Shown here one piece after another: positions 1 through 7,887 of a DNA stretch of 64,000 nucleotides. How positions within the stretch are numbered: position 1 is the first letter of the stretch; each line of letters starts with the position of its first letter. Made by a program: the position numbers and the translations under genes. Under the pieces are notes generated by a model. The model did no database searches. It saw only the letters and a program-made list of their open reading frames with translations, and was not told the origin of the DNA. The stretch spans positions 62,001 to 126,000 of the forward strand of contig JAMPXP010000001.1 of NCBI GenBank assembly GCA_023701135.1, read 5' to 3'. Source of the stretch: Desulfobacula sp. (GTDB lineage: Bacteria; Desulfobacterota; Desulfobacteria; Desulfobacterales; Desulfobacteraceae).

Positions 1-500
1 ACAGGCCGCCCTTTCTTACCGCCTCATGGATCGCCGCCTATGCCGGGGGCAAGGGCTATGACCTCATTTTAACCGGGATCATGTCTGCCGACGAAATGAA
101 CGGCCAGACAGGACCCATGATCGCCCAAAGTCTTTCGATTCCCTGTGCCTCCGCCGTTCTCTATGAAAAACCAGGACCGGATCGGACCCACATATCCATT
201 GAAAGGGAAATAGAAGGCGGCGCAAGGGATATGTTCGAGGTCAAGCTGCCCTGTGTCCTGACCCTCCAGACCGGGATCAATGCTCCGAGGTACCCTTCCC
301 TTTCCATGGTCTTAAGGGCCAGGAAAAAGGAGATCACCGTCATCCCGGCCGGAGTCTTTGTTGACCAGGAGCCGGGACTAAGGCTTCACAGCCTCTATTC
401 CCCGCAAAAACAAAGAAAAGGCATCCTCCTGAAGGGAACCATGGAAGAAAAGGCAAAGCAGTTAATGGATATCCTGGCCCAAAAAGCGCTGTTGACATAA
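1..500 (+). CDS. etfB: Electron transfer flavoprotein beta subunit, 3' part
   Basis: The gene enters from the left edge; the reading frame is open from base 3 and reads through to the stop at 500, so the methionine at base 81 is internal. The visible part carries the EtfB signature around the segment GIMSADEMNGQTG, which helps bind AMP/FAD in this family. EtfB pairs with EtfA to carry electrons from acyl-CoA dehydrogenases to the quinone pool or another acceptor. It lies 13 nt upstream of etfA in the same direction, so the two are surely cotranscribed. The N-terminal part is outside the window. Confidence 0.95.
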   Translation, partial: RPPFLTASWIAAYAGGKGYDLILTGIMSADEMNGQTGPMIAQSLSIPCASAVLYEKPGPDRTHISIEREIEGGARDMFEVKLPCVLTLQTGINAPRYPSLSMVLRARKKEITVIPAGVFVDQEPGLRLHSLYSPQKQRKGILLKGTMEEKAKQLMDILAQKALLT

Positions 501-513
501 AAAAGGGAACCGA

Positions 514-1560
514 ATGGGAAAGAAAACAGCCATCATTGCAGAGCATCACAACGGAGAAATTTCAACCGTCACCTATGAACTTCTGGCCCTGGCCAAAGGA
601 ATTCAGGAGAGTGAAGCCGGAGACATCTGCTTTTTTATTCTCGGGGCCGATACGGAAAAACCGGCCCAAACCCTCAGCACCCGCACCGGTGAGCCTGTCC
701 ATGCCGTGTGCATTCCAGGACTCGCCCAATACAATGGGGCCCTCTACAAAAAAGCCCTGTCAGCCCTTTTTTCCCGGACCCCCTTTGATTATATTCTGGC
801 CCCCCATTCCAGTTCGGGAATGGATTATGCCCCGGCCCTTTCCATGGCCCTGGGAGGCTCCTGCATCACCGGCGTGAAAGACGTGGTCAGGACGGACGGG
901 GCCCTCTGTTTTGTCAGGTCCCTGTTTGGGGGCAAACTTTCGGCCAAGCTTACGACAGATACCGGTCCCCTGGTGCTGACCCTCCAGCCCGGCGCCCTAA
1001 AAGCATTTTCCCCGGAGGGAAAAAGTCAAGGACCGAATCAAGTATCTAATCAAGGCACCATTGAAAGATCGGTTTTAGACATCACGGACGATAATATGGT
1101 ATATGCGGGAACCAAGGCCTCGCCTTCCGAGGGGTCTGACCTGGCCAGGGCCGATGTCATCGTTTCCGGCGGCCGGGGCATCCGGGACGCCCAAAACTAC
1201 AACCATATCGAGATGCTGGCCAGGCTCTTTCCAAGGTCTGCCACGGGCGGGTCCCGGCCCATCTGTGATTATAAATGGATACCTTACAGCAAACAGGTGG
1301 GCATCACCGGCACCACCGTCTCGCCAAAACTCTATATCGCCTGCGGCATATCCGGTGCCCCCCAGCATGTGGAAGGCATGAAGAACGCCGGATTCATCGT
1401 GGCCGTCAACACAGACCCCGATGCCCCTGTGTTTCAGATTGCCGATGTCTGCATCGTCGAAGACCTCATGGAATTCATTCCATTCTTTATTGAAACCTTT
1501 AAACAAAAGAGGAGAAAAAAAGATGAAAGAAACGATCTGGGAGAGTCCTTTCTGGCCTGA
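514..1560 (+). CDS. etfA: Electron transfer flavoprotein alpha subunit
   Basis: 348 residues, close to the usual EtfA length. The C-terminal FAD-binding domain is clear: the GGSRP segment, QVGITGTTVSPKLYIACGIS, then APQHVEGM and a NTDPDAPVFQIAD segment near the end. EtfA binds FAD and passes electrons from acyl-CoA dehydrogenases onward. A GGGAA-type ribosome site precedes the ATG. Its last 38 nt overlap the start of the downstream acyl-CoA ligase in another frame, which points to translational coupling of the etfB-etfA-ligase operon. No ETF:quinone oxidoreductase gene is seen nearby. Confidence 0.96.
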   Translation: MGKKTAIIAEHHNGEISTVTYELLALAKGIQESEAGDICFFILGADTEKPAQTLSTRTGEPVHAVCIPGLAQYNGALYKKALSALFSRTPFDYILAPHSSSGMDYAPALSMALGGSCITGVKDVVRTDGALCFVRSLFGGKLSAKLTTDTGPLVLTLQPGALKAFSPEGKSQGPNQVSNQGTIERSVLDITDDNMVYAGTKASPSEGSDLARADVIVSGGRGIRDAQNYNHIEMLARLFPRSATGGSRPICDYKWIPYSKQVGITGTTVSPKLYIACGISGAPQHVEGMKNAGFIVAVNTDPDAPVFQIADVCIVEDLMEFIPFFIETFKQKRRKKDERNDLGESFLA

Positions 1561-3262
1561 GGATGTGGCCCATACCATCACCGGGTATCAGTTTCCCTTG
1601 TTTAAATTCCTGGATGATTCCGCCAGGGATTATCCGGACCAGGTTTTCACCGTCTTTAACGGGGCATCCAAAACCTTTGCCCAGGTCAAGGACACGGCAG
1701 ATCGGATCGCCGCCTTCCTTTCAAAAAAAGGCATTCAAAAAGGCGACCGGGTGGCCATCTTTCTTCCCAATCTGCCGCATTTCCCTGAAATCCTCTTTGG
1801 TATTCTCAAGGCCGGGGCGGTCTGTGTCAATTGCAACCCGGTATACACCCCCCCGGAACTCCATTATCAGCTCAAGGATTCAGAATCCAGGATGGTTTTC
1901 TGCATGGATCATCCCGTGTTTTATGCCAACACCGTCAAAGCCATCGCCGGAACAAACATCGAAACCGTGGTGGTCTGTAATATCAAATCCTATCTGCCCA
2001 AGATCAAGGCCATCCTGGGCGGGCTTCTCGGAAAGATACCCAAGGCCGGATACCATGAGCCGGGCCATCTCATGTTTGACGATATGGTTGCTGCATCCAG
2101 CCCGGCGCCGCCCTCCGTTTCCATCAACCCGGAAGAAGACACGGCCGTCATGCTGTATACCGGCGGCACCACCGGGGTGCCCAAGGGGGCTGAACTGACC
2201 CATACCAATTTCACCTATAATGTCATGGCCCTTTACGAAAGCGGCCGGTTCGTTCAAGGGGACGGCAAAAAGGCTGAAAAGCTCTATAAAGGCGGGTACC
2301 ATACCTTTCTCGGGGTTCTGCCCTGGTATCACAGCTTCGGCATCACCTGCGCCCTGCTCTTTTCAACCATGCTGGGCGGCAGACTCATCTGCATTCCCGA
2401 TCCCCGGTCGGGCAAACCGCCCTTTACCGATGTCCTTAAAGCCGTCCAGGAACAAAAACCCACCATCATGCCGGCCGTGCCCACCTTATTTGTGGCCTTT
2501 ACCAACCATTCCCGGCTCAATCAGTACGATTTGTCTTCCCTGACGGGCTGTTTTTCCGGAGGAGCCCCGCTGCCGCCGGAAGTCTGCCGGCAATTCGAAG
2601 AAAAAACCGGGTCCATCATCTTTGAAGGCTACGGCCTCACCGAGACCTCGCCCGTCATCTCCTCCAACCCCACCAACCGGGAAACACGGAAAATCGGCTC
2701 CATCGGCTTTCCCCTGCCCGGCACCATGGTGAAAATCATGGACCTTGAAACCGGGACCCGGGAATTGCCCCGGGGAGAAGACGGAGAGATCGCCGCCTGG
2801 GGCCCCCAGGTCATGAAAGGTTATTGGAAGCGGCCCGATGCAAACAAAGAGGTGTTTGTGGAACTGGACGGAGACCGGTATTTTCTGACCGGAGATATCG
2901 GACACATTGACAAGGACGGCTATATCATCATCACGGACCGCAAAAAAGATATGATCATCGTGGGCGGATTCAATGTCTATCCCAGGGATGTGGAGGATAT
3001 CCTCTATACCCACCCAAAGGTGGAACTCGTTGCCGTGGTGGGGGTTCCCGACGACAGAAGCGGGGAAAGGGTAAAGGCCTTCATCAAATTAAAAGCCGGT
3101 GAAACCGCCACCGAGGATGAATTCAAACAATTCTGTAAGGAAAATATGGCAGGCTATAAAATTCCCAGACACATTGAATTCAGAAACGAAATTCCGGTCT
3201 CCAATGTGGGCAAGGTATTAAGGCGGGTCCTCAGGGATGAGGCCGCCCCAAAATCCCGTTAG
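1523..3262 (+). CDS. Long-chain acyl-CoA ligase (AMP-forming)
   Basis: 579 residues if started at the ATG at 1523, which follows AGAGGAG at 1508-1514; a longer open frame from 1421 lacks such a site. ANL-superfamily motifs are complete: the P-loop-like YTGGTTGVPKG, the GYGLTETSPV segment, the hinge TGDIGHIDKDGYIIITDRKK, and the C-terminal lysine motif NVGKVLRR. It should activate a fatty or related carboxylic acid to its CoA thioester via an acyl-adenylate. Position directly after etfBA, overlapping etfA by 38 nt, ties it to acyl-CoA oxidation. Exact chain-length specificity cannot be read from sequence. Confidence 0.92.
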   Translation: MKETIWESPFWPEDVAHTITGYQFPLFKFLDDSARDYPDQVFTVFNGASKTFAQVKDTADRIAAFLSKKGIQKGDRVAIFLPNLPHFPEILFGILKAGAVCVNCNPVYTPPELHYQLKDSESRMVFCMDHPVFYANTVKAIAGTNIETVVVCNIKSYLPKIKAILGGLLGKIPKAGYHEPGHLMFDDMVAASSPAPPSVSINPEEDTAVMLYTGGTTGVPKGAELTHTNFTYNVMALYESGRFVQGDGKKAEKLYKGGYHTFLGVLPWYHSFGITCALLFSTMLGGRLICIPDPRSGKPPFTDVLKAVQEQKPTIMPAVPTLFVAFTNHSRLNQYDLSSLTGCFSGGAPLPPEVCRQFEEKTGSIIFEGYGLTETSPVISSNPTNRETRKIGSIGFPLPGTMVKIMDLETGTRELPRGEDGEIAAWGPQVMKGYWKRPDANKEVFVELDGDRYFLTGDIGHIDKDGYIIITDRKKDMIIVGGFNVYPRDVEDILYTHPKVELVAVVGVPDDRSGERVKAFIKLKAGETATEDEFKQFCKENMAGYKIPRHIEFRNEIPVSNVGKVLRRVLRDEAAPKSR

Positions 3263-3290
3263 CTTTAGGCTCCAGAGCCCTGACCCCTGT

Positions 3291-3330
3291 AAGGATTCCC
3301 GGAGGACCCTGCACTGCTCCGGGAATCCTT
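3291..3330. terminator. Bidirectional terminator-like hairpin between ligase and tesB
   Basis: Perfect 14-bp inverted repeat, AAGGATTCCCGGAG (3291-3304) and its complement (3317-3330) around a 12-nt loop. It lies between two convergent genes. No long T-run follows on either strand, so termination is inferred from stem strength and position. Confidence 0.7.
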
Positions 3331-3338
3331 GCTTCAGG

Positions 3339-4217
3339 TTATTGGCTCAGGGGCCTCAACAGCCCTTCCTGGGCCACACTGGCCACCAGAACTCCGTCCC
3401 GGGTAAAGATGGAACCCAGGCTCAGCCCCCGTGCGGAGGCGGCGCTGGGGCTTTTCATGGCATAGAGGAGCCAGTCGTTCATTTTAAATTCCCGGTGAAA
3501 CCAGATGCAATGATCCAGACTGGCCACCTGCATATCCCGGGACCAGAAGGTTTTGCCGTGGGGATAAAGGGCCGTGCCCACCAGGTGAAAATCCGAGGCA
3601 TAGGCCAGCATGCAGCGGTGGGTGGCCATATCATCGGTAATCTTGTCGATGGCCCTGAACCAGACGTATTTTTCCGGGGGAAGGGTCTTGGGGGCAAAGG
3701 GATTGATGGGGTTCACCACCCGGATTTCAATGGGTTTTTTGCAGACCAGCTTTTCATAGATTTCCGGCGGAATCCGGTGGGCCAGCCGCTTGGCCATGTC
3801 AACCTCGGATTCTATGCCGTCGGGCCCTTCGATCTTGGGCATGGGGTCCTGGTGATCAAAGCCCGGTTCTGTCTTGTGGAAGGAGGCCGCCATGGTAAAG
3901 ATGGCCCTTCCGTCCTGGAGGGCCACCACCCGGCGGGTGATAAAACTTCTGCCGTCCCTGATGCGGTCCACGGTATACACCACGGGTTTTTTGGCATCCC
4001 CGGCCAGCAGGAAATAGCCGTGGAGGCTGTGGGCATGAAAATCCAGGTCCACGGTCCTGGTGGCGGCGGACAGGGCCTGGCCCATGACCTGGCCCCCGAA
4101 CAGATTGCCAAAGCCCAGATCCTGGCTCTGCCCCCTGAATATATTGGTTTCGATCCTTTCCAGCTTGAGCAGGGAAAGCAATTTTTCCAGAACATTTTCC
4201 GTATTTTCGTCTTTCAT
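3339..4217 (-). CDS. tesB: Acyl-CoA thioesterase II (TesB family)
   Basis: 292 residues, the normal TesB length, made of two fused hotdog domains. The N-terminal part has the family segment FRGQSQDLGFGNLFGGQVMGQAL; the second domain carries LDHCIWFHREFKMNDWLLY and ends with the SLGSIFTRDGVLVASVAQEG block typical of TesB. It hydrolyses acyl-CoA to free acid and CoA, probably to free CoA when acyl-CoAs pile up. It is convergent with the etf-ligase operon and separated from it by a strong hairpin. An AGGAGAGG-like site precedes the ATG. Confidence 0.93.
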   Translation of the reverse strand: MKDENTENVLEKLLSLLKLERIETNIFRGQSQDLGFGNLFGGQVMGQALSAATRTVDLDFHAHSLHGYFLLAGDAKKPVVYTVDRIRDGRSFITRRVVALQDGRAIFTMAASFHKTEPGFDHQDPMPKIEGPDGIESEVDMAKRLAHRIPPEIYEKLVCKKPIEIRVVNPINPFAPKTLPPEKYVWFRAIDKITDDMATHRCMLAYASDFHLVGTALYPHGKTFWSRDMQVASLDHCIWFHREFKMNDWLLYAMKSPSAASARGLSLGSIFTRDGVLVASVAQEGLLRPLSQ

Positions 4218-4447
4218 TATTTTCCTCTCCTTCTGCCCGAAATTCCGGCAGAACAGATTGTTTTATGGTCAGTCATTATACCCTGACATCATATCACAGA
4301 TTCAAACGGGAATTAAACCGCTTTTCTATATCTGCGTTTTTATTTAAGACCCTGATAGGATTATTCCAGCATTTATTTCTTTTGACAAAGAACCGGCTTG
4401 TTGATATCTGATCAGGGAAAAAAGAACAAACGTTCACAGGAGATATT

Positions 4448-5518
4448 ATGCCCTCAGATCAGATCTACAAAGACCTTCAGCAACGGCTCGACCTGTATTC
4501 CGTCGGATTTCCGGCCACGGAATCCGGGATTGAAATCAAAATTTTAAAAACCCTTTTCACCGAAGAACAGGCAACCCTGTTTTTAAACCTGAGCCCCATG
4601 GTGGAAACGGCAAAAGACATTGCCGCCCGGATCCAACAGCCGGAAGCATCGGTTTCGGCCCTTCTGGAAGACATGGCCGGACAGGGCCTGGTCTTCAGAC
4701 TGACCAAAAAGGGAACCGTCCTCTATGGGGCCATCCCCTTTGTCCACGGCCTCTTTGAATTCCAGGTCAAACGCCTGGGCAAGGAGTTGGCAGGCCTGGT
4801 GGAAACCTATTTTAATTCCGGTTTCAAGGCTTCCATGGCCCAAAACGCCGGCGGTTTTCTTAGGACGGTGCCCGTCCGAAAATCCCTTGACACCACCCAG
4901 AAAATTGCCGCCTTTGATGATGCCGTGGAATTGCTGAAAAGCAAACCCCTCATCGTGGTTACGGACTGTATCTGCAGAAAGCACCGCCAGGTCATGGACA
5001 AGGGATGCGGTAAACTCCTGGAAGCCTGTTTCATGTTCGGCTCCATGGCCCAGTATTACCTGGATCACGATATGGGCCGGCAGATCGGGTTTGATGAAGC
5101 GGTTCAAATTTTAAGCCAGGCCCAGGAAGCAGGCCTGGTCACCCAGCCGGCCACCTCCCAGAATCCCAGCGGCATGTGCAATTGCTGCGGGGACTGCTGC
5201 GGGGTCCTCAGCGCCCTGAATGCCTGCCCCAACCCGGCAGACCTGGTTTTTTCCAATTACCAGGCCGCCGTCATCCCGGAAGCCTGCACCGGTTGCGAAA
5301 CCTGCCTGGACCGCTGCCAGATGAACGCCATCGGCATGGACAATGCCTCCTGCGCCGTGGTGGATACCAACCGCTGTATCGGGTGTGGTCTCTGCGTCAC
5401 CACCTGCCCGGCCGAGGCCCTAACCCTGAATCCCAAACCGGCGGAAAAAATTCAGGTGCCACCGGCCACCAGCGCCGAACAGATGATGGCCCTGGCTCAG
5501 AAACGGGGAAAAATCTGA
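4448..5518 (+). CDS. Winged-helix and 2x[4Fe-4S] ferredoxin protein
   Basis: 356 residues. The N-terminal ~90 residues look like a helix-turn-helix/winged-helix module (helices around AKDIAARIQQ and ALLEDMAGQGLV, then a strand pair FRLTKKGTVLYG). The middle has Cys174 and Cys176, then a dense cluster C244, C246, C247, C250, C251. The C-terminus is a classical 2[4Fe-4S] ferredoxin with CxxCxxCxxxC at about 280-290 and again near 305-316. Function is unknown; a redox-sensing regulator or an electron-transfer protein are both possible. It stands alone, preceded by AGGAGATATT, with a 230-nt upstream region facing tesB. Confidence 0.75.
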   Translation: MPSDQIYKDLQQRLDLYSVGFPATESGIEIKILKTLFTEEQATLFLNLSPMVETAKDIAARIQQPEASVSALLEDMAGQGLVFRLTKKGTVLYGAIPFVHGLFEFQVKRLGKELAGLVETYFNSGFKASMAQNAGGFLRTVPVRKSLDTTQKIAAFDDAVELLKSKPLIVVTDCICRKHRQVMDKGCGKLLEACFMFGSMAQYYLDHDMGRQIGFDEAVQILSQAQEAGLVTQPATSQNPSGMCNCCGDCCGVLSALNACPNPADLVFSNYQAAVIPEACTGCETCLDRCQMNAIGMDNASCAVVDTNRCIGCGLCVTTCPAEALTLNPKPAEKIQVPPATSAEQMMALAQKRGKI

Positions 5519-5577
5519 GTCCATAAAAAGGACGGTTGATTATTCTCCATTTCATCTTATCTTTATGGGTTAAGACG

Positions 5578-5608
5578 GCATGACGGGAGAAAAACCGGTC
5601 CGTCATGC
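5578..5608. repeat. 9-bp inverted repeat upstream of the small Cys-rich gene
   Basis: GCATGACGG (5578-5586) and CCGTCATGC (5600-5608) form a perfect stem with a 13-nt loop. No T-run follows, and the next ATG is only 24 nt downstream, so this could be a leader structure or operator as easily as a terminator of the upstream gene. Confidence 0.45.
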
Positions 5609-5632
5609 AATTCAGCATATTTGGAGGTAGCC

Positions 5633-5809
5633 ATGAAGTCCTATGAAAATAAAAAAGCAGCCATGTGCTGCGCACTTGGAAAAAAGCGGATGACAGAGGC
5701 GCTCAGATCCTGTGATTACTGCACCGACACCCTGGAAGAGCGCAGTGAATGCTATAAGGCCGTTGCTAAAGACACGGGCCTTCGCGCCAAAACCTGCATC
5801 CTGATGTAA
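5633..5809 (+). CDS. Small cysteine-rich protein, unknown function
   Basis: 58 residues, started at the ATG at 5633 behind TTGGAGGTAGCC. It contains six cysteines, including a CC pair and a CxxC (CDYC), spread over the whole chain, and many basic residues. No signal peptide or membrane segment is visible. The spacing could bind a metal or an Fe-S cluster. It follows the ferredoxin-domain protein by about 115 nt with a hairpin between, so a functional link is possible but unproven. A terminator-like hairpin follows at 5861. Real-gene status rests on the good ribosome site and the tidy ends. Confidence 0.6.
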   Translation: MKSYENKKAAMCCALGKKRMTEALRSCDYCTDTLEERSECYKAVAKDTGLRAKTCILM

Positions 5810-5860
5810 TACCGATCCCATGGACGGGTGATGTCATATGCCGGTGCCGGGCAGCCGTGT

Positions 5861-5892
5861 AAAAAGGCTGGCCGGGACCGGCTTTTTATTTT
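5861..5892 (+). terminator. Intrinsic terminator after the Cys-rich gene
   Basis: An A-run and G/C-rich arm (AAAAAGGCTGG) pairs, with one bulge and one wobble, to CCGGCTTTTT, followed by ATTTTG. The GC stem plus T-run fits a rho-independent terminator for the gene ending at 5809. Confidence 0.65.
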
Positions 5893-5935
5893 GTCGTCAT
5901 CTTAAATAAAAGGGACTCTGAGGGATATACTGATG

Positions 5936-6115
5936 TTCTTCAGCTATACCTCCTATTACCTTGCCATTGCCGCCATCCCCATCAGTGTGAGCTGGGACTG
6001 CGAGTTCTGGAAAGAATTGCCGGGCCGGATTCAAATTCTGGGCATACTGATGATTATTGCCGGCGGAATTTATGTCCTTAAAAAAAAGGTCTTTATCACC
6101 AAAATGAAATTTACC
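5936..6115 (+). pseudogene. Remnant of an EamA/DMT-type transporter C-terminus
   Basis: The frame from about 5933 reads YYLAIAAIPIS and then FWKELPGRIQILGILMIIAG, followed by a basic tail KKK. These match the start and end of the last EamA repeat, but the middle of that repeat (normally the segment that precedes the glutamate motif) is missing and the rest of the ~300-residue protein is absent. The open frame then runs on antisense to the lipoprotein gene. Best read as an internally deleted fragment. An intact EamA gene exists elsewhere in this window at 48.5 kb. Confidence 0.5.
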
Positions 6116-6124
6116 GGTTTTCTG

Positions 6125-6772
6125 TCACGATGCGGGGACATGCCAATACGCCTTGTCCGGAATAATGGTGAATTCACTTTCTCCCGGCTGTTTCCAATAG
6201 AGCTCAAGTGTTGCAGTCCCCTTGCGCTGGAAATATCGCAGCAGAATCTCATACCAGCCGGGTTTTTCAGCCTGAAGGCCCAATGGGGTTGAAAACTGAT
6301 CGGAATGTCCCTCAGGGTCTGAAACCACCCTGACCTTTTCGATAAAGACTTCCACTCCGTCGTTGGACTGTGCCTTGAATTGCCATTCCCCCGCTGCCGG
6401 AAGGTATAAAAACCCCATCATCTGAACACCTACCCCTATATTGAGGCCGCTGTCAAAAACGGTATTATTTTTAAAACGATGGTCGATCCTTAAAATCGGT
6501 TTTCCGGGAATCCCCTTTTCAACGAATTCCGTTACACCCGGCATCTGGTTCACATTCCGCCACAATCCCTGCCGATAATACACCATGAGACCCGGTTTCA
6601 GGGAATCGGGCTCCGGGCCTGCCGGAGTTACCAGCGCAGGCGGACCCGGATCTTCCAAATGAACCGATTTTGAAGAACAGGATGAAAAAAGAGAGAAAAA
6701 CAGAAAACATAGAGACAATGACAATAAAATAGCGGCTGAATAGCGCCCGTTGCTGGAATCTGTTTGCATCAT
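6125..6772 (-). CDS. PA14-domain lipoprotein
   Basis: 215 residues. It starts with a hydrophobic segment ending in the lipobox-like LFSSC, so it is probably a lipoprotein anchored in the outer or inner membrane. The mature part has the features of a PA14 domain: GLMVYYRQGLW near the start, IDHRFKNNTVFDSG, then GFLYLPAAGEWQFKAQSNDGVEVFI and a final LRYFQRKGTATLELYW strand. PA14 domains bind carbohydrates or sit in adhesins and enzymes. The gene stands alone, with its 3' end against the transporter remnant. Specific role unknown. Confidence 0.78.
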   Translation of the reverse strand: MMQTDSSNGRYSAAILLSLSLCFLFFSLFSSCSSKSVHLEDPGPPALVTPAGPEPDSLKPGLMVYYRQGLWRNVNQMPGVTEFVEKGIPGKPILRIDHRFKNNTVFDSGLNIGVGVQMMGFLYLPAAGEWQFKAQSNDGVEVFIEKVRVVSDPEGHSDQFSTPLGLQAEKPGWYEILLRYFQRKGTATLELYWKQPGESEFTIIPDKAYWHVPAS

Positions 6773-6943
6773 CCGTCTTCCTTAAAAAAAGGGTTGATTG
6801 ATATCCATAAGTCTATTCAGGATATAGACCGGTGTCAAGGGGTGTTTCGGGTGCCTGATTTATTTGCAATTGATATTTGCACCCATCCAAATTACTGATG
6901 TAGGCTTTAGAGTCAGGGTTATCGGCCATAGCAAAAAAACATC

Positions 6944-6984
6944 GGGCGGTTAACTCAGCGGGAGAGTGCTACCTTCACACGGTA
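6944..6984 (+). repeat. Inverted copy of the 5' half of tRNA-Val
   Basis: These 41 nt are identical to bases 1-41 of the intact tRNA-Val that lies on the opposite strand (its 5' half at 7284-7324). The copy covers acceptor 5' strand, D arm and most of the anticodon arm, then diverges. With the integrase fragment between the two copies it looks like an attachment-site scar. Confidence 0.8.
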
Positions 6985-7029
6985 TTTGTTCGATGCAATG
7001 TTGGAAAATTTTTCAGCTTTATGATCACG

Positions 7030-7149
7030 GTGAAAGACATGATAGGTCATTCTCAGATATCAATGACCGATCGTTATGCACATTTGACAATGGCTCATAC
7101 GGTAAATCAAGAAAAACTCCTACAGAAGCACTATTCAAAAACATATTGA
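7030..7149 (+). pseudogene. C-terminal remnant of a tyrosine recombinase (integrase)
   Basis: Read from 7030 the frame gives VKDMIGHSQISMTDRYAHL and ends at a TGA at 7147-7149. This is the C-terminal box of phage-type integrases, with the last active-site histidine (GHS) and the nucleophile tyrosine (RYAHL). Nothing upstream in frame continues the protein; it is replaced by the partial tRNA copy. Integrases sit next to the tRNA they target, and here tRNA-Val begins about 100 nt away, so this is the remains of an integrated element. Confidence 0.72.
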
Positions 7150-7206
7150 AAATCACTGGGTTCTTATTCTGTCTGGTATGATTTGGTACGAAATTGGTAC
7201 AAAAAA

Positions 7207-7249
7207 TAAAAAAACACTTACAATGAATTCTGTAAGTGTTTTTTTTTAT
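7207..7249. terminator. Terminator next to tRNA-Val
   Basis: AACACTTACA and TGTAAGTGTT form a 10-bp stem around ATGAATTC, flanked by an A-run on the left and a T-run on the right. It can end transcription from both sides: the tRNA on the minus strand and the integrase remnant on the plus strand. Confidence 0.8.
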
Positions 7250-7324
7250 TGGTGGGCGGTACAAGGATTGAACTTGTGACTTCTACCGTGTGAAGGTAGC
7301 ACTCTCCCGCTGAGTTAACCGCCC
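7250..7324 (-). tRNA. tRNA-Val (anticodon CAC)
   Basis: On the minus strand the sequence folds into a full cloverleaf: acceptor GGGCGGT with ACCGCCC, D arm ACTC/GAGT, anticodon stem CTACC/GGTAG with loop TTCACAC, T arm ACAAG-TTCAATC-CTTGT. The anticodon CAC reads GUG, valine. The discriminator A and an encoded CCA are present. It is followed directly by a hairpin terminator, and its 5' half is duplicated in inverted orientation nearby. Confidence 0.95.
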
Positions 7325-7440
7325 GGCTGTTATTGTCAGGGATTCCTGTTGGAATTCTGTATCAATAATTTGGATAGGTGTAAATATGATAATTAAAAAA
7401 AATAAAAAATTAATAGCGGCTGCCCTGAAAGCCTGACCCT

Positions 7441-7887
7441 TTATTCGGCAAGGCCGTTATCTGACGGTGTTTTTAAAATGGCCATGGTCAGGCGGGAGAT
7501 ACAGACCGGTTTCCCTGCTTCATTTTTAATGGTGATATCCCATACCTGGGTGGTTTTGCCCAGGTGTACCGGTTTCACCACACCGGTGACCCTTCCTTTG
7601 GTCACACTTTTCAGGTGGTTGGCATTGACCTCCATTCCGACACTGTAAGACGAATCCTCCAGGGTCATATAGGAGGCCACACTGCCGAGGGTTTCCGCCA
7701 GAACCACCGAGGCTCCGCCATGAAGGATGCCCAGGGGTTGTTTGGTTCTGTTGTCCACCGGCATGGCCGCACTGATAAAATCCGGACCTTTTTCCAGAAA
7801 TTCAATTCCCATGTTTGAAACAATGGAATCCTTTGAAAAAGCGTTAAGTTCATGGATTTCAAATTTCTTTTTCCAGATTTTTGTCAT
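7441..7887 (-). CDS. Hotdog-fold thioesterase (PaaI/YdiI-like)
   Basis: 148 residues from the ATG at 7887, which follows AGGGGGGCGCAG; a 10-residue longer frame has no better site. The core motif HGGASVVLAETLGS is that of single-domain acyl-CoA thioesterases of the PaaI/YdiI group, with the glutamate as likely catalytic base; GMEVNANHLKS and the C-terminal strand SRLTMAIL follow. It overlaps the 3' end of the preceding thioesterase by 29 nt, so they form one operon. It probably hydrolyses an aryl- or acyl-CoA; the substrate cannot be told. Confidence 0.85.
   Translation of the reverse strand: MTKIWKKKFEIHELNAFSKDSIVSNMGIEFLEKGPDFISAAMPVDNRTKQPLGILHGGASVVLAETLGSVASYMTLEDSSYSVGMEVNANHLKSVTKGRVTGVVKPVHLGKTTQVWDITIKNEAGKPVCISRLTMAILKTPSDNGLAE

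Noticed and set aside
3237-4286. Long plus-strand open frame of 349 codons
   Set aside because: It lies antisense to the clear tesB gene, with no ribosome site and a composition rich in G, H and P, typical of a shadow of the real frame.
6966-7181. Frame starting within the inverted tRNA copy
   Set aside because: It crosses the integrase remnant in a different frame; the homology is in the frame ending at 7149, not in this one.
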